From: Armatimonadota bacterium
Lineage (GTDB): Bacteria > Armatimonadota > UBA5829
Direction of reading: 5' to 3'
Length of the DNA: 39,136 nt
Assembly (NCBI GenBank): GCA_012522575.1
Contig: JAAYKE010000023.1
Location: forward strand, 1-39,136
Shown here in pieces: positions 33,324 to 39,136 of this stretch. Each line of letters starts with the position of its first letter. The stretch's first letter is position 1. Under the pieces are notes generated by a model. That model was not told the origin of the DNA and did not search any database. It saw nothing but the letters and a program-made list of their open reading frames with translations. Both the position numbers and the translations under genes were made by a program.

Positions 33324-33792
33324 GGTCCCACCCCTCCGCGATCTTCGTGTGCTCTTCAAGAAGCTGGACGTCTATCGCGTCAAGCTCGGACCTGTTGTCG
33401 TTCTTGTATCGCTGCCATTTGTCCCAGGCAACCACATAATCGTGCTCCGTGGCATCCATAATGAGTTCGATGTGATACGTGCGGTCGCGGTCATCGGTGA
33501 GGTCAAGCTCTAACGTGTCCTCCCGGCTCAAGTGAACAACCTTTATGGTGTGAGTATACTGAAAGCCGTTGTCGTAACCCACGGACTTGAACATCAGCCA
33601 GAAGTCAGTCTTTGTGATGTTCCCACCTGCATCGAAGTGCGGCGCGACCCGCGTAACGGTGTAGCTGTCGATAAGGCCGAATGGCAGGGGAGTATCGTGT
33701 CCCTCGCGCATTACCATAAGCGATCCTCCCCGATTGAACTCCTCGAACAGCGCTTGCAGCTTTGCCTTTTCCTCTGCTATGAAATCCCGCAT
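33313..33792 (-). CDS. Small hypothetical protein immediately downstream of MuF protein
   Basis: A 159-residue protein, 2 bases after the MuF gene, ATG at 33792 with GAGGT upstream. An N-terminal helix (AEEKAKLQALFEEFNRGG) is followed by a beta-rich region: 'SYTVTRVAPHFDAGG', 'DFWLMFKSVGYDNGFQYTHTIKVVHLSREDTLELDL' and 'YHIELIMDATEHDYVVAWDKWQRY'. It is acidic and of unknown family. MuF-type polymorphic toxins often have their immunity gene directly downstream. This gene occupies that position, and there is no other evidence for the role. Stop TAG overlaps the next gene. Confidence 0.65.
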   Translation of the reverse strand: MRDFIAEEKAKLQALFEEFNRGGSLMVMREGHDTPLPFGLIDSYTVTRVAPHFDAGGNITKTDFWLMFKSVGYDNGFQYTHTIKVVHLSREDTLELDLTDDRDRTYHIELIMDATEHDYVVAWDKWQRYKNDNRSELDAIDVQLLEEHTKIAEGWDHAA

Positions 33793-33794
33793 GT

Positions 33795-36700
33795 TTACCT
33801 CACCAGAACGATGTCCTCAACCTTGCGGCCATCGGACAGAACGGATATGCCATGCTTTGCGAACACTTTGAGCACATTCGCCCGCTCCGACTCGCTTGAG
33901 ACGACCACCGCCTCAAGGTTATCGAGCAGCGTGATCGAATACTTGAAGATGGTCTCGTTGCCCGAACTACGCGAAAAGCTCTTCCACGCAGCCGGATCAC
34001 TGCCGCGATTACTGGTTACGTAATCATCTGTTACCTTGCCGTAAGTGTCATGGCTGTAGCTTATGGCATCCATTCTGCGCAGAAGCCGGTTCTTGAAATA
34101 CAGTCCGCATTCGCCGCTCCTGCTCGAAAGAGGTGACTTGCGAATCCGCGTAAACACATAGCTTGCGCCGCCGCTTCGCATATCCGCTTCCGGCGACATG
34201 CCGCCCGGGGTAATCCCGGCTCTGAGCTTCTCCACGGTACTTATCATCGCGCCGTTGTTTTCGAGTGTACTGTCGAGAAACGTGCTCATATTCGAGTTAT
34301 TGGTAAGGTTGTGGAAAAGGCTGTAGCCCGTCATCTGCTTTTCCATATCCTTGTCGGAGATATCGAATCTGTACTGATGCCTGTAACCGCCCATGACCTT
34401 ACTGTTCTTGAATCCGTGCTGGTATTCCCCGACGGGATTGTATCCCGGCAACTTCGTGATGTCCGGCACTCCAAGCCGTTTCTCCCAGAACGAACGCATT
34501 GCCTGTATGCGCTCGGTCTTCGCGGCATTGCGTCCATCGAGATCAGTTACCATCCTGAGATACTCGGAGTCGCGGTCGGCTTTTGTGATATAAGCCTGTT
34601 TCGTCAGATACAGAATCTCCGCATCATCGGCGGTGGCGACGTTCGCCTTGAGTCCGACTTTCTCGATGTGTTCAAGCGCCGTCTCCAGGCTCTTTGTATC
34701 CGGGCGATTCGGTATAGTCACCTCAAGCTCACCCGAGTGCGCGTACAGGTTCTTCTTCGACCACGGACGATAGGTCGCGCGAATGCCGTCTCCGAAGTCT
34801 ATTTCATATTGCTCACCGTCCGGCATCGGGTGTCCCCGGAAGAGCGATGTGGTTGTCGCCGCCTCGGTTTCGACCGATAGATCGCCACTCCTGATGGCGC
34901 GCCTGGACTGCATTACTTTCGTCTTTCGAACAGTAAAATCAGAATCCTTGACTTTCTTCCTGGGAGGAGAGTGCTTCTTCCGATAACTCTCAAACATCTC
35001 CGAGATAGGTTTTCTCTCCCTGGCAGCTTGCTGCGTCTTTTCAATCCATGCGATATAGACCTGTGCCATCTCCCGGATGTCTGGATCCTCGGAGCCTGTT
35101 AGCTTTCTGAGTGCATCAAGATGCTTAGTCACCTTGTCCAGCTTGGACTTGTTATATGTGCCGTCCTGCGCGTGATGGTTCACAGTCTTCACGGCAAGCA
35201 GGATGTCTTCGGCGAAATCATCCTCATCCAGAGGCTCTCCTATCCTTGCAGCACCGGTCTGTCTGTCGGATTTCCTGAGCGCGGGCAGTATCTTCGACTC
35301 GGCTTCGGGTCGCACCTTGAGCTTGATCACCGTTCGCTCCTTGCCGCCAACGGTCTCGGTAAAGATTAACGCGTTCTGGTCTTCGATGTCGGTTTCGTCT
35401 ATAGGCAGCGTCTTGCCCTGCCAGCCGAGAAGACGCGCTTCCTCAATAATCTGCTCCTCTGCTTTACCGATGCGGCCAGTTGCCGGAGCCTCGGTGCCAT
35501 CATCGAACCTGAACTTCTTTTTGTTGAGGACGTCGGCATAGAATTCCTCAAAGTCGCCGCGCAGGTTGTGCTTTCGGGCAAGCGCGAGATCGTAGAACGC
35601 TTTCTTCTTCAGTTCGTCGCTGCCGAACCTGCCCTCGACATATGGTCGGATCAAGGCCAGGTAATCATCATCAGATATGCGCTCTACCTCGCGGATGTAG
35701 CGCAGGGTGACCGAAGGATCGGCCGTCACCTTGCCCTGTTTCACCGCGCGAAAGAGAGTGTTGTAGAACGGCTCGCCCTCACCACAGGCTCCGTTGGGGT
35801 GGTAGTCGATGGAGAGTTTGTCAGAACCGAGGAACTTGAAAAGCTGGGCCTTGTCGATACCGTAGACCTTGCCGGATTTTGCCCGCAGAAACTGCTTGGA
35901 ATGTCCGTCGTGATTGGAGATAATCCAGTCTATGACATGCTCGCGCTGAACCTGCGCGATATCATCGGACGAAAGATCGGTGACATCGAAACTGGAGAAA
36001 TCAGACTTAGCCACCAGTCCGCCGCGCCACTTCTGAATAGAGCCTGCTCGTCCGTTAAGCCGGATCGTCCTGACTTCCATTGCTTCTGGGTCAATGAGAC
36101 GCCCTATCTTGTACGCGGCCTCCTCACCATGCGCGATGAAATCGTCGGATGATTTACCGACCGGCTTGAAGAGCCATTTATCGCCGTTCTCGTCAAGCCA
36201 GAACTCCTTCTCGTGCGCCCCGCCGACGCTTGCCTTACCGACATACTTGAACTTCTCAGGCTTACCGTGCTCGGCCCAAGCCGCGTCTGCCGGATCGAAC
36301 TCTGCGGTTTTCTTCGTAAATGTGTTCGGCGTCACGACTGTGACAGGCTGTGGGGTAACCTGTGGTTCCGGTGTATGAACTGCCTTCGGCTGTACTGCCT
36401 TACCAGGTTTTGCCAGGTGCTTCTCAGCCCACTTTGCATGCTTTGCCTCGATGCTGGCCTGTGCAGCAGACAGCTTAACCGGATCAGTCTCCGTGAACAA
36501 CGTGATCAACTCGTCTTTCGATGACCACTGCCAATGCTTGACCTTTGTCTGCTTCGCCAGGTCCTTCAGCTCGCTAGACTTCATCGCCGAGACCTGCTGC
36601 TGGAATGTGAGCTTCTTAACTGCGACCTCCTTTGCGTGCTGTTCGAGGACCGACGTCGGCAGGCCCGCATCTTTCGCCAGTTCCATTTCGGCAGCTTTCA

Positions 36701-38387
36701 CCGACTCGAGAAATGAGGAATACTGAGCGGGAGAAGACGGCATCACTATCTGCGATGTGGCGGTTTTGAGAGCTTGGTCGGCCTTCTTGAGCGCCTCCTG
36801 CTTTGCGGTATCCAAAGCCTGCTTCTTGGCCTGTTCAGCCATCTGCTGGCCCGCTAATTTCTCAAGAGCCTTGACGAGCTGCTCTTTGTTTTTCAGCGGC
36901 GGGATGCTATGTTTCTGCTTGGCAGCGATTAGGGCCTTACCGGCAAGGCCGGAGTGATCCATACCTGGCTCAAGGCCGTCCAGCATGTCGATCACTTCCG
37001 ATTTGGTGAGGTTCAACGACACGCCGTGCTGCTTGGCCATGTCCTTGAGTTGGACCATAGTAAGGTTGGAAAGGTCGGTCTGTGGAGCGGGGCTTTTTGC
37101 GGCTTCTTCAAGTTCCTTGGCCTGTTTTATCACTGCCTGCTTCTCAGCAAGGAGCTTTGCAAGCTCGTCCTTACTGCGCAGCGCAGCGATATTGTATTGC
37201 TTTATCTTCACCTGAAGCGCGGTCCCCGATAGGTCGCCGTGATGGATTCCCGGTTCTGCCTGGTCGAGCAGTTTAATGAAATCGGACTTTGTTCGGGCGA
37301 CGGCAACGCCGTTCTGTTTCGCCAATGTCTGAAGCTGCTTTACAGTAAGGGTGCCGAGATCCGCAATATCACCCGACTCGAATGCGCTCTTTAGCTTCTT
37401 CTCTTCTTCAGCCTTTTGTTGTGCCTGGAACTGTATCGCCTGCGGAGGCAAGATGCAGGCGTTCTGCCCGGGCGCAGCGGACGCGCCGAGTTCGCCGCCG
37501 CAGATCACCAGCGGCCATGCAACGACACTCGTGCAGCGGCAGTTGGGGTGAGCTGGCTGGCTGGGGAAGTGGTCGGTATCGAAGACCTTGCCGTCGAGAC
37601 CACCGCAGACCGGGCACATCCGCTCTTCTTCCATTGCCAACCATTCGAGCTTCTGCACCCCGACCTCTCTGTGGAACTTGATGCGCCCCTGGTTGTGGGC
37701 ACGCAAAACTTCCGTGCGGGCGATCATCTCCATCCGGTACTGTGCTTTGGAGAACACCTTGCTTCCGGCGTTGCGGAACGATTCTTTGTCCTCGATGACC
37801 TTTCCGAGATCCCGGGCTATATCGTCCGCGCCTTTGCCGGTGGCGATACCGGAGAGAATCGTGCGCTTGATGCCATCCGAAAGCTCGCGATGGATATCAC
37901 CGACAAGCACCAGATTATAGTTGGCCATAAAGTCCAGCGCGTCGGTATCGATAAGGGTGAAGACTGATGTGGTGAGCTTGTCTATTCCGTCCGGTCTGAG
38001 ATCGCAGTAGAAAGGCATCCGGGCAACTGCAAGTTCCTCGATCCCACGATAGACGCCGGATCTGAAGCTCGTCCGTGAAGCATTGCGGAACATCAATGTG
38101 TGGTCTTTACGGAGCGTACGCATAGTCTCGCGTATCTCGGCATCCAGCTTCTCAAAACCCTCCAATGCCGCGAGCTTATTGTCGGGCAATGAGCCAAGAC
38201 TTTTGTAATTCATAAATGCCCGATGAACCTGTTCCTGTGCTGACTTGAGCGACTGGCTGAGCTGGTGAGCGACCTGCTCGGCGTAGAGATCGCGGGTCAT
38301 AAGGCTTTTGTCCGCCGCCTCTCGTATGGCCTTGGCCTGCCATGTGAGATCGGCGACGGCACACATCATCGGGGAGGGTGAACTCAC
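33795..38387 (-). CDS. MuF-type head protein with SAP-like repeats, kinase-like domain and C-terminal toxin-like domain
   Basis: About 1530 residues from GTG at 38387, which overlaps the portal stop as GTGA; a start at 38423 lacks a ribosome binding site. Residues of about 200-290: MuF minor head protein signature, 'ARTEVLRAHNQGRIKFHREVG', CPVC (258-261) and 'HPNCRC' (280-285), likely zinc-binding. Residues of about 340-515 and 594-660: SAP/HeH-like repeats (LTVKQLQTLAKQNGV, LTMVQLKDMAKQHGV). Residues of about 703-930: HipA/PI3K-like kinase fold with Lys741 (WLFKPV), Glu755/756, candidate catalytic Asp827 in 'NHDGHSKQFL', and metal-binding Asp845 ('YGIDKAQLF'); the usual Asn is Gln832. Residues of about 1182-1270 and 1318-1530: domains with 'RGHPMPDGEQYEIDFGDG' and 'GGASYVFTRIRK'. 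The last might be an ADP-ribosyltransferase-like effector. It would be packaged in the head. Confidence 0.82.
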   Translation of the reverse strand: MSSPSPMMCAVADLTWQAKAIREAADKSLMTRDLYAEQVAHQLSQSLKSAQEQVHRAFMNYKSLGSLPDNKLAALEGFEKLDAEIRETMRTLRKDHTLMFRNASRTSFRSGVYRGIEELAVARMPFYCDLRPDGIDKLTTSVFTLIDTDALDFMANYNLVLVGDIHRELSDGIKRTILSGIATGKGADDIARDLGKVIEDKESFRNAGSKVFSKAQYRMEMIARTEVLRAHNQGRIKFHREVGVQKLEWLAMEEERMCPVCGGLDGKVFDTDHFPSQPAHPNCRCTSVVAWPLVICGGELGASAAPGQNACILPPQAIQFQAQQKAEEEKKLKSAFESGDIADLGTLTVKQLQTLAKQNGVAVARTKSDFIKLLDQAEPGIHHGDLSGTALQVKIKQYNIAALRSKDELAKLLAEKQAVIKQAKELEEAAKSPAPQTDLSNLTMVQLKDMAKQHGVSLNLTKSEVIDMLDGLEPGMDHSGLAGKALIAAKQKHSIPPLKNKEQLVKALEKLAGQQMAEQAKKQALDTAKQEALKKADQALKTATSQIVMPSSPAQYSSFLESVKAAEMELAKDAGLPTSVLEQHAKEVAVKKLTFQQQVSAMKSSELKDLAKQTKVKHWQWSSKDELITLFTETDPVKLSAAQASIEAKHAKWAEKHLAKPGKAVQPKAVHTPEPQVTPQPVTVVTPNTFTKKTAEFDPADAAWAEHGKPEKFKYVGKASVGGAHEKEFWLDENGDKWLFKPVGKSSDDFIAHGEEAAYKIGRLIDPEAMEVRTIRLNGRAGSIQKWRGGLVAKSDFSSFDVTDLSSDDIAQVQREHVIDWIISNHDGHSKQFLRAKSGKVYGIDKAQLFKFLGSDKLSIDYHPNGACGEGEPFYNTLFRAVKQGKVTADPSVTLRYIREVERISDDDYLALIRPYVEGRFGSDELKKKAFYDLALARKHNLRGDFEEFYADVLNKKKFRFDDGTEAPATGRIGKAEEQIIEEARLLGWQGKTLPIDETDIEDQNALIFTETVGGKERTVIKLKVRPEAESKILPALRKSDRQTGAARIGEPLDEDDFAEDILLAVKTVNHHAQDGTYNKSKLDKVTKHLDALRKLTGSEDPDIREMAQVYIAWIEKTQQAARERKPISEMFESYRKKHSPPRKKVKDSDFTVRKTKVMQSRRAIRSGDLSVETEAATTTSLFRGHPMPDGEQYEIDFGDGIRATYRPWSKKNLYAHSGELEVTIPNRPDTKSLETALEHIEKVGLKANVATADDAEILYLTKQAYITKADRDSEYLRMVTDLDGRNAAKTERIQAMRSFWEKRLGVPDITKLPGYNPVGEYQHGFKNSKVMGGYRHQYRFDISDKDMEKQMTGYSLFHNLTNNSNMSTFLDSTLENNGAMISTVEKLRAGITPGGMSPEADMRSGGASYVFTRIRKSPLSSRSGECGLYFKNRLLRRMDAISYSHDTYGKVTDDYVTSNRGSDPAAWKSFSRSSGNETIFKYSITLLDNLEAVVVSSESERANVLKVFAKHGISVLSDGRKVEDIVLVR

Positions 38388-39136
38388 TTGCTCTCGACCT
38401 TCCTTGGTTGCAGGAACCGGCACGCCGGAGAGTCGAATGTGACTTCCGCCTGGATGACGCCGCAGCGATTGTGTTCGGCATCGAAGTATCCGCAGGAGTC
38501 ACAGACTTCACCGTCGTGCTCACCCTTCGCAAACAGTCCGCCCCATGCCGCATCCGCTCTTGAGCCGGTCGGATTCTTCGCGGGGTCGAGACCAAGCATC
38601 TCCTGCGCCGTCTCCACGCTCATGATTCCGGCTACGGCCATATCGACGATGGGCTTCACCTGCTTCTCATCCAGGAGATCGACCGACTTGCCCTCGTGCT
38701 CCCGGTTGGCGGTCTCGGTGTCAGGGTCAAGGTCCATCTTGAGCTGCAGTGATGAGCGACTGATGAGCTTGCGGTCGTAAAGCTCGATAAGGAGCTTCTT
38801 GAAGTCCACCGCGTCGGTCGGGTCGAGGTCGTTGAAGACGAACTGGATGCCCTTTCCCTGATGCCCGGATATCTCAAGCCAGTCGGTGTATATCCAGTCG
38901 AGGATCGTCTTTGCCGCGTGCTTAATCTCCCGGATCATTATGAGCATCTTCTGCATAGAGACCGATGCGGTTGCGAAGTTCGGGCCGTCGCCTGCGACTA
39001 GCGACCGCGATAGCCCCAGCGCGACGACTATGTCTTCCTTTACTTCCTTGACCTTATCCTCGACATTGAGAACCTCGCCTTCGGTGCCGTAGGTCTCGAC
39101 CGTCACGTAGAACGGCACGACCATGCCGCTTTTCAT
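38384..39136 (-). CDS. Portal protein, C-terminal part (truncated by window edge)
   Basis: At least 250 residues at the upstream edge; the first ATG coincides with the last bases of the window, so the true start is probably outside. 'EDIVVALGLSRSLVAGDGPNFATASVSM' and a long clip-to-wing helix 'MLIMIREIKHAAKTILDWIYTDWLEI', then 'FNDLDPTDAVDFKKLLIELYDRKLISRSSL', are typical of portal proteins. The C-terminus has a four-Cys motif, C-x2-C-x9-C-...-C ('CDSCGYFDAEHNRC...SPACRFLQP'), resembling small zinc or iron-binding knuckles. It overlaps the MuF gene by 4 bases. The large terminase would lie just outside the window. Confidence 0.75.
   Translation of the reverse strand: MKSGMVVPFYVTVETYGTEGEVLNVEDKVKEVKEDIVVALGLSRSLVAGDGPNFATASVSMQKMLIMIREIKHAAKTILDWIYTDWLEISGHQGKGIQFVFNDLDPTDAVDFKKLLIELYDRKLISRSSLQLKMDLDPDTETANREHEGKSVDLLDEKQVKPIVDMAVAGIMSVETAQEMLGLDPAKNPTGSRADAAWGGLFAKGEHDGEVCDSCGYFDAEHNRCGVIQAEVTFDSPACRFLQPRKVESK

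Noticed and set aside
1-39136. CRISPR arrays, tRNAs, insertion sequences, attachment sites
   Set aside because: No regularly spaced direct repeats, cloverleaf-like sequences, transposase genes or flanking repeats were seen; the window is almost fully occupied by structural genes.

Overview
The window is one long stretch of phage structural genes. All of them lie on the minus strand, so transcription runs from 39136 down to 1. Genes are packed with 4-17 bp overlaps or gaps under about 20 bp, and most have strong AGGAG/GGAGG ribosome binding sites. GTG and TTG starts are common. I see no tRNA, rRNA, CRISPR array, insertion sequence, integrase or lysis enzyme. The order portal - MuF head protein - prohead protease/scaffold - capsid - neck - sheath - tube - tape measure - hub - spike - PAAR - gp25 - gpJ - gpI - fibres is that of a myovirus (contractile-tailed phage) or a prophage of that type. 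Base composition looks moderately GC-rich (by eye, not computed). The host cannot be named from this sequence.

Head region (39136 to about 26000): the portal C-terminus runs off the window and ends in a four-cysteine motif. It is followed by a ~1530-residue MuF-type protein carrying SAP-like repeats, a HipA/PI3K-like kinase domain and an unusual C-terminal domain. Two small genes follow, in the position where immunity genes sit next to MuF toxins. Next comes a 1275-residue fusion in which two paralogous D12-class DNA adenine methyltransferase domains are joined to a prohead protease and a coiled-coil scaffold. A decoration-like protein, the putative capsid protein and neck/completion proteins come after. 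One neck-region gene has a Sec signal peptide.

Tail region (about 25600 to 15700): tail terminator candidate, sheath with an inserted domain, tube, and a zinc-cysteine tail chaperone. The chaperone has a textbook T TTT TTA slippery heptamer that joins it by -1 frameshift to a downstream frame. Then come a TP901-type tape measure, a small nucleoside deoxyribosyltransferase-like protein, a CIS-tube-type protein, a gp53/LysM-like protein and a gpD-type hub. Several components resemble those of extracellular contractile injection systems.

Baseplate and fibre region (15700 to 1): a small membrane protein, gpV-like spike, an amber-split membrane protein, PAAR tip, Ig-like proteins, gp25, gpJ and gpI. 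A three-gene fibre module is present in two diverged tandem copies, each with a hidden 43/44-codon basic gene. The window then has a large DUF4815-type fibre, a small coiled protein and the first codons of another gene.

The most unusual theme is that two consecutive head-morphogenesis proteins both carry large enzymatic additions. This suggests, as inference only, that enzymes are packaged in the capsid by fusion to assembly proteins and may be delivered with the DNA.
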